From the NCBI GenBank assembly GCA_047975765.1, contig JBKEEF010000013.1, forward strand, positions 72,732 to 136,731: a stretch of DNA of 64,000 bases, given 5' to 3'. Shown piece after piece: positions 54,717 through 63,215 of the stretch. Source of the stretch: JAQWBS01 sp047975765. GTDB lineage: Bacteria; Pseudomonadota; Alphaproteobacteria; RF32; CAG-239. The first letter of the stretch is position 1. Every line of letters starts with the position of its first letter. The notes under the pieces were generated by a model that saw only the letters and a list, made by a program, of their open reading frames with translations, was not told the DNA's origin and searched no databases. The position numbers and the translations under genes are program-made.

Positions 54717-56270
54717 ATGTCAGGTTTACCATATTCCTACTTCGTTCCTATCACTTCAAAAGTTCAAAGTCCTGCTTTTGGTGTTGAGAAGCAACACATG
54801 CTTCTTGCGATGGTGAATGATTTAATTCCAACAACACATTCAGGGTATGAACTCTATGGAGCGGCTGCTCTAACAGATTTCAAAAAATATTTTGGGACTC
54901 AAATACCCGAATATAAACAACTTCAAAAATATTTCTCATTCCTTTCAAAAACAGGGACATCTCCTGAAAAAGTAGTTATAGCAAGGTGGTATAAAGAAAC
55001 AGCAAAACCTTTTGTGAAAGCCGAAGAAAATCCGACTTCACTTTCAGTTTTGAAGGGCGTTTCAAATGGAAGCTTTATAATTTCTTTCGATGGTGAAGAA
55101 AAAGAAATTATTTGTGATTTTTCTTCTGCAACCTCATATTCAGAAGTCGCACAAATCATTCAAACATCTTTAGATGTTTATTTTTCTGGAGCAACTTGTT
55201 GTTATAGTTCAATTACTGGTGGTTTTATTATTACAAGTGGAGAATCTGGAAAAGGAAAAACTTGCGATAAAATCACATCAGGATCAACTGGAATAAATTT
55301 ATATCCTTTACTTGGTTTTTCAAATCATGTGCTTTCTCAAGGTGCTAATGCTGAAAGCTATGCAGAGTTTTGTGATAGAATGTATCATGCTAACACTAGT
55401 GGTTTTTCAATCACAACACTTGAGCCTCTTTCTGCTGAAGAAATTGTAGAAGCTTCTGAGTGGATTCAGTTGATCTATGATGGACAGACAGTAAATTCAA
55501 AAATGAGGCTTGTATTCAATTTTAAAATCAAGACTGAAGCTAAGGTAATATCTTCTTATCTTGAAGAAAAAGAATATACAGGCGTTGTATTAACATATGA
55601 CCCTTTATCTGAATATATCAATATCCTTGATTGTGCAATTTGTGCAAGTATTGATAGAAACGCAACTGATGGAGCAATCAATTTCAATTTCCAACCAGCT
55701 AAGGGATATACACCAATCACAGATAAAGACACAGTCGTTGACTATCAAAATGGAGATACAAATACTAGTCTTTTTTCTGAACTTGAAAAATATAAGATTA
55801 GTTGTGTTTATAGTGTTGGTTTTGGAACAAATACTGTTAATTATTACGGCATGGGGTTGATGCAGGGAGATTTTGCAACTGAAGGAGCACAGTCTGACGA
55901 ATCTTGGCTTACTCAAGATATTCAAGTTTCTGTTATGAATGCTTTTGACACACTAAATAAATTCCCCAATCAGGGAGAGAAGGCTCAATCAATTACAACA
56001 GCAGTGATTGACCCTTCTTTTAAAAGAGCACAAACTGCAGGTGTTGTTGCAAAGGGTGGAACATTGTCAGATACTGATAAGATTAATATTGCTCAAGCAA
56101 CAGGAACAACAACAGCAGCTAGCTCAGTTGAGCAAAATGGATATTATTTTCAACTTCAAGAGCTAACATCTGATGATATTGAAAAAAAACAAGCAAGGGT
56201 AATCACTTGTTATCTCAGACAAGGAGAAGTTAACAAACTTCGCATCACTAACAATATTTATGGAGCATAA
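54717..56270 (+). CDS. Contractile tail sheath protein (DUF3383)
   Basis: The 517-residue product has the DUF3383 pattern: KQHMLLAMVNDLIPTTHSGY, YELYGAAALTDFKKYFGTQI and a conserved C-terminal domain ending RQGEVNKLRITNNIYG. This makes the phage a myovirus. ATG 54717 has GGAGAATAAAAAG upstream and is preferred to ATG 54702. It is the first gene of the tail block behind late promoter 2. Confidence 0.92.
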   Translation: MSGLPYSYFVPITSKVQSPAFGVEKQHMLLAMVNDLIPTTHSGYELYGAAALTDFKKYFGTQIPEYKQLQKYFSFLSKTGTSPEKVVIARWYKETAKPFVKAEENPTSLSVLKGVSNGSFIISFDGEEKEIICDFSSATSYSEVAQIIQTSLDVYFSGATCCYSSITGGFIITSGESGKGKTCDKITSGSTGINLYPLLGFSNHVLSQGANAESYAEFCDRMYHANTSGFSITTLEPLSAEEIVEASEWIQLIYDGQTVNSKMRLVFNFKIKTEAKVISSYLEEKEYTGVVLTYDPLSEYINILDCAICASIDRNATDGAINFNFQPAKGYTPITDKDTVVDYQNGDTNTSLFSELEKYKISCVYSVGFGTNTVNYYGMGLMQGDFATEGAQSDESWLTQDIQVSVMNAFDTLNKFPNQGEKAQSITTAVIDPSFKRAQTAGVVAKGGTLSDTDKINIAQATGTTTAASSVEQNGYYFQLQELTSDDIEKKQARVITCYLRQGEVNKLRITNNIYGA

Positions 56271-56275
56271 AGATC

Positions 56276-56725
56276 ATGAACGATAATATAGGCTTTCAAA
56301 AGCTAAGCTATACTTTGACAGCAACTCCTATTATCCCTATTTTGGAACTCACAGGTTTTGCAAGTGATGGTATTCAGTGGGATAAAATACAACCCGCAAA
56401 GATAAAAAAAGGAGCAGATGGATTATCTGCAATTAATAAAATTCCTGTTGTTTATCCTGGTACTTTTACTCTACAGGCAAATTCATCTTCAAGAAAAGTT
56501 CTTGATAATCTTATTCAGCTTTCAACTCCTGATTTTGGGAATGCAGGAACAGATTATGAACTTGGTCTTGTTGTAACAAACAAACTGACTAGAGAAACAA
56601 CGATTTATTCAGGTGGAGCTGTTACAGAAGCAGATTCAGGAGATAGTGCAAATAAAGATGATGGACAGGCCGATAAAACATATAAAGTTGAGTTTGCAAC
56701 TAGAACAATCTTACCAGTATCATAA
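56276..56725 (+). CDS. Tail tube protein (DUF3277-like)
   Basis: The 149-residue, beta-rich product is placed directly after the sheath, as is usual. GFASDGIQWDKIQPAKIKKG and GTFTLQANSSSRKVLDNLIQ fit the DUF3277 tube type. It forms the inner tail tube. Confidence 0.8.
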   Translation: MNDNIGFQKLSYTLTATPIIPILELTGFASDGIQWDKIQPAKIKKGADGLSAINKIPVVYPGTFTLQANSSSRKVLDNLIQLSTPDFGNAGTDYELGLVVTNKLTRETTIYSGGAVTEADSGDSANKDDGQADKTYKVEFATRTILPVS

Positions 56726-56736
56726 GAGGTGTGACT

Positions 56737-57126
56737 ATGGAAAAAATAAAAAAAGTTGTCATTGATGACATGGGTAATAAAAAATATTTCACAATTGGTT
56801 TGTTTAAGGCTCTTCAAGGTTTGGAGTTTTTTGATAAAGCAATTGAAGATATCATGTCAGGCTCTTTTAATAGGATTGCAACAAAGTATCTTAGAGATCT
56901 TTTACCTTTGTCTGTGATGACAGATCCGACAGGAGAAAAGGCTGTTCAACAAATGTCTATTGAAATTGTTGATACGCTATTTGAAAACCCTATGTCTGTT
57001 GTTGAACTTGGCATGGAGATTTTAGAACACCAAAAGGTTTTTATGAAAGACTCCGAAATATTCCAAAAATTAAAAAGTATAGTACCACATTTATCCACTA
57101 TCAAGACTTCGGGGTCAATCAACTAA
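56737..57126 (+). CDS. Tail assembly chaperone, short form (G-type)
   Basis: The 129-residue, helical product (ATKYLRDLLPLSVMTDP, MSVVELGMEILEHQ) lies between the tube and tape-measure genes, where tail chaperones are found. ATG 56737 has AGAGGTGTGACT upstream; GTG 56731 is too near that site. A -1 frameshift near its end would add a conserved-looking extension (next entry). Confidence 0.75.
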   Translation: MEKIKKVVIDDMGNKKYFTIGLFKALQGLEFFDKAIEDIMSGSFNRIATKYLRDLLPLSVMTDPTGEKAVQQMSIEIVDTLFENPMSVVELGMEILEHQKVFMKDSEIFQKLKSIVPHLSTIKTSGSIN

Positions 57127-57266
57127 TTGGGAATTTATTAAAAGAAGATATTTCTATTCTTGAGATCTATAAAATAGACTTGGATGATCTATATACACTT
57201 TTGATTGTTAAAGCTGTCAATACTCAAAATGAGATATCTTCTTTTAATAAACAAAAGAAGGAATGA
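57063..57266 (+). CDS. -1 frameshift extension of the tail chaperone (GT-type long form)
   Basis: The -1 frame is open from well before the short-form stop to TGA at 57264-57266, adding about 47 residues past the stop (QLIGNLLKEDISILEIYKID, then LYTLLIVKAVNTQNEISSF). It has no start codon or ribosome site of its own. C-CAA-AAA at 57063-57069 in the zero frame is a possible slippery site. The end lies 6 bp before the tape-measure start. Such G/GT frameshifts are common in tailed phages; the exact shift site is inferred. Confidence 0.65.
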   Translation, partial: PKIKKYSTTFIHYQDFGVNQLIGNLLKEDISILEIYKIDLDDLYTLLIVKAVNTQNEISSFNKQKKE

Positions 57267-57272
57267 GAAAAA

Positions 57273-58655
57273 ATGGAAAAAGAACTTGTTGTTAAATTTA
57301 TTCTCAAAGCACAAGAAGCTAAAAAAGAAATTGATGAAGTTAGAAATAAAATAAAAAGTGCTAAAGAAGAAATAAAAAGTAGTTTTGTTGCTAAGGCAGG
57401 TGGACTTGTCGCTGGTCTTGTAAGCATAAAAGCAATCAAAGACGTATATCAGGAAACATTAAAACTTTCTCAAGTTTCAGAAGCTTTTAATTTACCAGTA
57501 GAACAAGTGAGTAAGTTCTCTAATCTTCTCTCAATGCTTGGTGGAGATTCAAGTGAGGCAGTAAGTGCACTTGAAAGTTTAGGAAGTGCTATTGATGATT
57601 ATAGAGCAAAAGGTCAGGGTGCTTTGGTTGATACAGCAGGAAGAGTTAATATTTCATTGTTTAAAAAAGATGGTGGAGTTAAAAATCAACTTGATTTATT
57701 AAGAGATTTAAGAGGTCAACTCGGTAAGATGCGCCCTGACCAACAGAGAACAATTCTTAAAGATATGGGAATATATAGTGTTGCTCTCCTAAGGTATATT
57801 CGGGCAAGTAATGAAGAATTTAATAAGGCCATTTCAGGTGCTGAGAAAATGGGGGTAATAACTGAAGGTATAAAGGATACAACCATAAGAACACAAGTTA
57901 TTTTATCGAGACTACGACAATCATTCTTTATGTTTGGTGCTGCATTATTGGGGGTGGTAGAGCCAGTTCTTAATAAAATAATGTATTTTTTTGATTCTAA
58001 TACTTGGGAAACAATAAAAAGAAACATCTCAGATTTATTCAGTTTTATGCGGAATAATATAAAAAAAGGGGATGATTTTTTGAGAGATGCAGGAAAGTCA
58101 TTTGTTACAGGTTTTTTAGAAAGTAGCCCTAAATTAATTACAGATTTTTTATCAGGTGTTAAAATGATTATAACTGATATTAAAAATTTATCTACAGATT
58201 GGATAAAATACCTAGGTGGTTTGGAAAATATATTATCTAAAATATTTATATTTTTTAAAGCTATAGGTTCTGTTATTGGTGATATAACAAGATGGGCAAG
58301 TCTTATATTTGAATTGGGGTTCGGAAAAATATTAGGTGTTGATGGAAGAACAATATCAGAAATGCAAGAAGACGCAAAAAATAACATTGAAAGACAAATC
58401 AAACAAGAACAAGATTTAAGTATTGCTCGAAAATATGCCCCTAGTATGTCATATATGCCAACAAGAGCAGAAAGACTTGCTACAACTATGGCAACTGTAA
58501 ATAACCAAAGCACAACAAACAAGCCTTCATACATTGATAATAAGCATGTAAACATCACAGTAAATGAATCTAGAGATGGAAGGCAAACTGCAAGGAATAT
58601 ATCTTCAGAGATTTCTATACCTTGGAGTTCAAATATGTCGCCAGTAAAATATTAG
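57273..58655 (+). CDS. Tape measure protein
   Basis: The 460-residue product has an N-terminal helical part (LKAQEAKKEIDEVRNKIKSA), a segment LNLPVEQVSKFSNLLSMLGG-like (read here AFNLPVEQVSKFSNLLSMLG), two hydrophobic stretches (FFMFGAALLGVVEPVL and IFIFFKAIGSVIGDI) and a C-terminal VNITVNESRDGRQTARNI. It is short for a tape measure, so the tail should be short (tens of nm). Position after the chaperone supports it. Confidence 0.85.
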   Translation: MEKELVVKFILKAQEAKKEIDEVRNKIKSAKEEIKSSFVAKAGGLVAGLVSIKAIKDVYQETLKLSQVSEAFNLPVEQVSKFSNLLSMLGGDSSEAVSALESLGSAIDDYRAKGQGALVDTAGRVNISLFKKDGGVKNQLDLLRDLRGQLGKMRPDQQRTILKDMGIYSVALLRYIRASNEEFNKAISGAEKMGVITEGIKDTTIRTQVILSRLRQSFFMFGAALLGVVEPVLNKIMYFFDSNTWETIKRNISDLFSFMRNNIKKGDDFLRDAGKSFVTGFLESSPKLITDFLSGVKMIITDIKNLSTDWIKYLGGLENILSKIFIFFKAIGSVIGDITRWASLIFELGFGKILGVDGRTISEMQEDAKNNIERQIKQEQDLSIARKYAPSMSYMPTRAERLATTMATVNNQSTTNKPSYIDNKHVNITVNESRDGRQTARNISSEISIPWSSNMSPVKY

Positions 58656-58664
58656 GTAAAATAA

Positions 58665-59231
58665 ATGAGTATTGTTCTTTCTTTTATGAAAAACTTTTTC
58701 AATTCGGATACTTATGTCATTAAGGAAATAACACCTGATGGAGAAAAGCCAGTTCTAATATCTGATTCTATGGATGAGTTTAAAAGATCTTCTAGATCAA
58801 ATATTGCTAAATTTCCAGTTGAAAGTGGTTTTTTAGCAAGTGATTATAAATATTATGAAGGTGCAAAGATAACTGTAAAGGCAGTTATCTCAAGAAATAA
58901 TGCTCTAGCTATTATGGGATTTGGAATTGGTGGAAACTTTGGTGGTGGTGTAACTTCAACAAAGAAAGAACTTATTTCTAACATTGAAAAAGACCTTAAA
59001 TATCATGTAAAAAACGCAACTCAACTGAATATTTATGGTAGAAATGGAAACTATAATAACTATAGTTTAATTCAATATGAAATCAATGAAACATTAGAAA
59101 ACTATGGGCTTTTTGAAGTTACAATGGATTTTGATGAGTGGCTTGAATTTAATTCAACACTTAAAAAACCAAAGAATGCTAGTGATTCTGATACACAAGA
59201 TGCAGGCATAAGCAACACGAAAGTAGGTTGA
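58665..59231 (+). CDS. Dit-like baseplate protein
   Basis: The 188-residue product has NIAKFPVESGFLASDYKYYE followed by GAKITVKAVIS, a typical Dit-like N-terminal pattern (residues 46-76). It would form the tube-baseplate junction. The stop overlaps the next frame's upstream TTG. Confidence 0.72.
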   Translation: MSIVLSFMKNFFNSDTYVIKEITPDGEKPVLISDSMDEFKRSSRSNIAKFPVESGFLASDYKYYEGAKITVKAVISRNNALAIMGFGIGGNFGGGVTSTKKELISNIEKDLKYHVKNATQLNIYGRNGNYNNYSLIQYEINETLENYGLFEVTMDFDEWLEFNSTLKKPKNASDSDTQDAGISNTKVG

Positions 59232-59233
59232 AT

Positions 59234-59548
59234 ATGAAAACAATAATTTCTTTACCAACTAGTCCTAATGTTAAGTTTAGTTGTGATGTGACGAATGATG
59301 CTGGAGAAATATTGGCTCTTGATATAAGTCTAAGGACTTATGAGGATAAAAATGTTTCAATGGATTTAGCTGCTAATAGTCAAACTATTTTTATGTCAAG
59401 AAATTGCATAAATAAAAGTCCACTTATTTTGAACAATCAACTTGGCGGAAACATATACTTTGAAGACCAATTTGGAGATAACGACCCTTATTATACAGGA
59501 TATAATAATAGATACATTCTTGTTTTTGATAGTGAGTTTAGAGTATGA
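59234..59548 (+). CDS. Pam3 gp18-like baseplate plug protein
   Basis: The 104-residue product ends GGNIYFEDQFGDNDPYYTGY and RYILVFD, the recognisable C-terminus of the cyanophage Pam3 plug family, which closes the central tube. ATG 59234 has AGTAGG upstream; TTG 59228 is the alternative. Confidence 0.75.
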   Translation: MKTIISLPTSPNVKFSCDVTNDAGEILALDISLRTYEDKNVSMDLAANSQTIFMSRNCINKSPLILNNQLGGNIYFEDQFGDNDPYYTGYNNRYILVFDSEFRV

Positions 59549-60423
59549 CAAGACAAGAAAGATATTTGAAATTAACATTTAGTGAAGGAAGAGAAAATCT
59601 CAAAGAAAGTAAGGTTTTTTTTTATTTAGATATAAATTCAAAAGTAACTTTCAATACTTCTGAAAGTGTCTCTGGAGCTATTAATGAATGTCAGATTGAA
59701 ATATCAGGACTTAGACCTGAAACAATATATTATCTTGCAACAAGTTCAAGTCTTTGGGTTCAAGAAAGAATAAAAACAAGGATAACAATTGAGTCCGGAT
59801 ATAAAGGAACAGAAAGCAGAATTTTTGATGGAACAGTAACAAATGCTGTTGGTGATATTTCAACACCTGATTATAAAGTATCAATTCAAGCAATTTCTTA
59901 TTATAAGACATTTTTAGAAGATCAGGTTAGTCTGTCTTTTCCAGGAGAGGTTCCATTAAGTCAAATTGTTGCAAAAATTGCTGATTTAATAGAGTTTTCT
60001 TTTATGAACTCTCTTGATGAAGATATTTTAGTTCCAAATTATAGCAATGAAAATGCAACAATATTTCAACATATTTCTATCTTATCAAATATGTATAGAG
60101 ACAAAATAAATATATATGTTTCTGGTCCTAGAATATATTTAAAACAAAAAGGAAAGCCACTTACAAATGTTCCACTTAAAATTTTGTCTGAGAAGACAGG
60201 AATGATTGGAAGCCCTCAACCGACTATAGAAGGGTGTATTGTTTTAATGAGAATGAATAATAGTATTATTACAGGACAAAAAGTTCAGGTTGAAAGTATA
60301 AAATTTCCAGCTCTTAATGGAGTCAATTATGTTGTTCAGACAAAATTTAATACTGGAGATACAAAAGGAAATAATTGGTTTACTCAATATCGTTTGATTA
60401 GAGAGGATATATATAATGCCTAA
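59545..60423 (+). CDS. Baseplate hub protein
   Basis: The 292-residue product starts with a beta domain (SGAINECQIEISGLRPETIY) and has an IFDGTVTNAVGDIS segment and a C-terminal KIQSIKFPA-like part (VESIKFPALNGVNYVVQTKF), as in gp27/hub proteins of compact myovirus baseplates. Both ends overlap neighbouring genes. Confidence 0.75.
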   Translation: MTRQERYLKLTFSEGRENLKESKVFFYLDINSKVTFNTSESVSGAINECQIEISGLRPETIYYLATSSSLWVQERIKTRITIESGYKGTESRIFDGTVTNAVGDISTPDYKVSIQAISYYKTFLEDQVSLSFPGEVPLSQIVAKIADLIEFSFMNSLDEDILVPNYSNENATIFQHISILSNMYRDKINIYVSGPRIYLKQKGKPLTNVPLKILSEKTGMIGSPQPTIEGCIVLMRMNNSIITGQKVQVESIKFPALNGVNYVVQTKFNTGDTKGNNWFTQYRLIREDIYNA

Positions 60424-61138
60424 TAATACTAATAGTCCTAGTTTTAATTCTATTGTCTTTGGTGATTATGCGTATAGTATTGAATCTTTTATCTCAATGA
60501 TAATGAGAAGAGAACTTTTTACAATTGATATGTATAAAGTTAAAAGTATTTCTGAAGATAGAAAATTTGTAGATATCCTTCCTGTCTTAAAAAATGCTAC
60601 AACCAATGGCAAAGAAATAGAAATAACCGATAATGACACAGTTTATAATATTCCAATTATGATGCCATTTGGAGGGAGTAATGGGATATCGTATTCATTA
60701 GATGTGGGGGATATTGGTATTTTATTATCGTGTAAATTTGATATTTCAAATTTCAAAAAGGAAAAGACAGATTCTGTTATTGCTAGCTCAAGATTTTACA
60801 ACAAAGCGAATGGTGTATTTATTCCTCTCGATTTTAATTCAATTGTCAGTTCAGGTTTTAAAATTTTTAGTGGAAATACATTTATACACATGGAACATGA
60901 AAAAATAAAAATTGAGACAGAAAATATGGAAATTCTCTCAAGTCAAAATTTTTTGAAAGGAAATTCTCTTGATTTAGATGTATCTTCTTTTTCTTGCTCA
61001 GGAAAAACCAATGTAACAAATATTTTTACGGCTAATGAAATACATTCACTTTCTGGCTCAACTGGAACCTTTGAAAATTCAGCGGGACATCAGTTAATTA
61101 TTAGAGATGGTATTATAACTAATATTATAAAAGGATAG
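60416..61138 (+). CDS. Baseplate spike protein (Gp138/gpV-like)
   Basis: The 240-residue product has the N-terminal OB-like domain (FTIDMYKVKSISEDRKFVDI, LDVGDIGILLSCKFDIS) of Gp138_N/gpV, then repeated short strands that would form a beta-helical spike (FSGNTFIHMEHEKIKIETEN). It is the membrane-piercing tip. Confidence 0.82.
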   Translation: MPNNTNSPSFNSIVFGDYAYSIESFISMIMRRELFTIDMYKVKSISEDRKFVDILPVLKNATTNGKEIEITDNDTVYNIPIMMPFGGSNGISYSLDVGDIGILLSCKFDISNFKKEKTDSVIASSRFYNKANGVFIPLDFNSIVSSGFKIFSGNTFIHMEHEKIKIETENMEILSSQNFLKGNSLDLDVSSFSCSGKTNVTNIFTANEIHSLSGSTGTFENSAGHQLIIRDGIITNIIKG

Positions 61139-61141
61139 TAA

Positions 61142-61474
61142 ATGAATATAAAATTAGATGAGAAAAATAATATTGTCATAAAAAATGGTAATATTGTTAT
61201 TCTGGAAGGTATTGAAGCTACAGCTCAAAATGTTAGAACAAGATTGGGAATGTGTCGTGGTGAAAATATATTTAATACAGAAGAAGGAATAGATTATGAC
61301 AATGAAATATTGGGAAAATATGCTGGAAAAACTACAATAGAAAATATCATTAGAGATAGAATTTTAGAAGATAGTGAAGTTGTTTCAATCTTTTCACTAT
61401 CAATGAATTTTAATCAAAATACTGTTGAATTAAAAACTCATATTAATACAGTTTATGGAGATATAGTAATATGA
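61142..61474 (+). CDS. Baseplate wedge protein (gpW/gp25-like)
   Basis: The 110-residue product has VRTRLGMCRGENIFNTEEGI and DYDNEILGKYAG, the family core in which a conserved Gly/Glu-rich loop follows the first helix. It joins the sheath to the wedge. It overlaps the gpJ gene by 4 bp. Confidence 0.87.
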   Translation: MNIKLDEKNNIVIKNGNIVILEGIEATAQNVRTRLGMCRGENIFNTEEGIDYDNEILGKYAGKTTIENIIRDRILEDSEVVSIFSLSMNFNQNTVELKTHINTVYGDIVI

Positions 61475-62643
61475 AAATAGAAGTCAATGATTTTGGAGTA
61501 ATTACAACCGATTCGTCTGAAATAAAATCAGATTTTGAAAAAGCATATAAGAAAGCTTTAGGAGATTCTTTAGATATTGATGCATCTTCTCCGTTTGGAC
61601 AATTAATAACAAATGATGTTGCAAATACCATTAAGGTTCAGGATGAGTTTGTTAAACTTTCAAATTCATTTAGTGTTTTATGGGCAAAAGGATCAGCCCT
61701 TGATAGTGCGGCGTCTTTCTTTGGATATTACAGAAAAAATGGGACTTCAACGGTTGTTCAAGCAGTTTTAACGGGGCTTAATGGTACTAAGATTCCTTCG
61801 GGTTCAAAAGCAGGTGATGGGGAAAATGAATATATTTTGTTAAATTCAATAACAATTGGAATATCAGGAGAGGCTATTGCGCAATTTAAGTGTTCTAAGA
61901 TTGGTTCTGTTAAATGTTTAAAAAATAGCTTAAAAGAAATAATTACTATAATTCCTGGTTGGGATACGGTTAATAATGAGTTTGAAGGTATTCTTGGTTA
62001 TAAAACAGAAAGCGACAACATTTTTAGAAGTAGAATTATTGAAAATTGGATGAATATTAGAGCTAAAACTATTTTAGGTTCAATTATTGATAATATTTAT
62101 GCGTTAAAAAACGTGAAGTCTATAGTAGGAAGGGAGAATCCCAATGAATATTCTATTGAGATTGATGGAGTGGAATTAAAACCTCACTCCATTTTTTTAT
62201 GTGTTTATGGTGGAGATGATGAAGAGGTTGCAAAAGTTATGGCAGATGTAAAAACATCTGGCACGGGGACAAATGGCGATATTGAAATCTCATATTATGA
62301 TGAAATAGCAGATTATACTTATCGATATAATATCTTTTATCCAAAACAGGTAAAAATTAAGGCTCAGATAAATTATATGAAAAATGATTTTTCTACAGCA
62401 GATATAGAAACAGAAATAGAAAATAGAATGATAAGTTACATTGCAGAAAATCCTTTTAATATTAAAAAAAGTGTATCTGCAGGTCAACTTATAAATGCAT
62501 ATGATAATTTCAACCAAGCAGATATTCTTTCAATTAAACTTTTTAGAGAAGATTCATCTGAATCTAAAGATTATCTGAATTTTACCATTAAAGAAATGGC
62601 ATTCTTAGATGAAGTAGTTGTTAATGAGGTTTCAAATGGTTGA
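61471..62643 (+). CDS. Baseplate J-like protein
   Basis: The 390-residue product has DIDASSPFGQLITNDVANTI, WAKGSALDSAASFFGYYRKN and RIIENWMNIRAKTILGSIID, the Baseplate_J layout. It is a main wedge component. It overlaps the next gene by 8 bp. Confidence 0.92.
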   Translation: MKIEVNDFGVITTDSSEIKSDFEKAYKKALGDSLDIDASSPFGQLITNDVANTIKVQDEFVKLSNSFSVLWAKGSALDSAASFFGYYRKNGTSTVVQAVLTGLNGTKIPSGSKAGDGENEYILLNSITIGISGEAIAQFKCSKIGSVKCLKNSLKEIITIIPGWDTVNNEFEGILGYKTESDNIFRSRIIENWMNIRAKTILGSIIDNIYALKNVKSIVGRENPNEYSIEIDGVELKPHSIFLCVYGGDDEEVAKVMADVKTSGTGTNGDIEISYYDEIADYTYRYNIFYPKQVKIKAQINYMKNDFSTADIETEIENRMISYIAENPFNIKKSVSAGQLINAYDNFNQADILSIKLFREDSSESKDYLNFTIKEMAFLDEVVVNEVSNG

Positions 62644-63205
62644 TTTTAGTTCAGATTATTTGAATGTTCTTCAAAGACAATATGGTGAAACAAATATTGC
62701 AGATTTAATGAAGCAAAAAGGAGTAGTTTTACAAAAACATTTAGGAAATATTTCGTCTGACTTCATCAGAGACTTTCTAAATTTTGATACTTGTATATCT
62801 TCTGCTTTAGATTTTTTCTGGGGAAAAATGTTTAAGGTCAGCAGAGTTTTTTTAGATAATAAGGGTAATAAATTTTCACTAAAAGATGAACAATTCAGAG
62901 AAATTATAAAGATTAGATCATTTGGAACAACTTGGGATGGTGATGCAGTTTCTATGAATATATTTTTATCAAATATATTTGGCCATAGAGGAAGTTGTTA
63001 TTTGATTGATAAACAGAATATGACACAAATATTCATTTTTAATTTTGAGCTTGAAGACTGGGAAAGGTTTTTATTTTCAGAAAAAGATATTTTTCCAAGA
63101 CCCGCTGGAGTTAAATCTATGATTAAAGAAGTCAAGAAAACAGATTGGTTCGGATTTGAAGAATCAGGCTTTGAACCTTTTGATCAAAAACCATTTTATG
63201 AATAA
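62636..63205 (+). CDS. Baseplate wedge protein (DUF2612, gpI-like)
   Basis: The 189-residue product ends FIFNFELEDWERFLFSEKDI followed by FPRPAGVKS and a WFGFEESGFEPFDQKPF tail, typical of DUF2612/gpI proteins before the fibre gene. ATG 62636 has GAGG upstream and is preferred to TTG 62618. Confidence 0.82.
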   Translation: MVDFSSDYLNVLQRQYGETNIADLMKQKGVVLQKHLGNISSDFIRDFLNFDTCISSALDFFWGKMFKVSRVFLDNKGNKFSLKDEQFREIIKIRSFGTTWDGDAVSMNIFLSNIFGHRGSCYLIDKQNMTQIFIFNFELEDWERFLFSEKDIFPRPAGVKSMIKEVKKTDWFGFEESGFEPFDQKPFYE

Positions 63206-63215
63206 GGATAAATAA

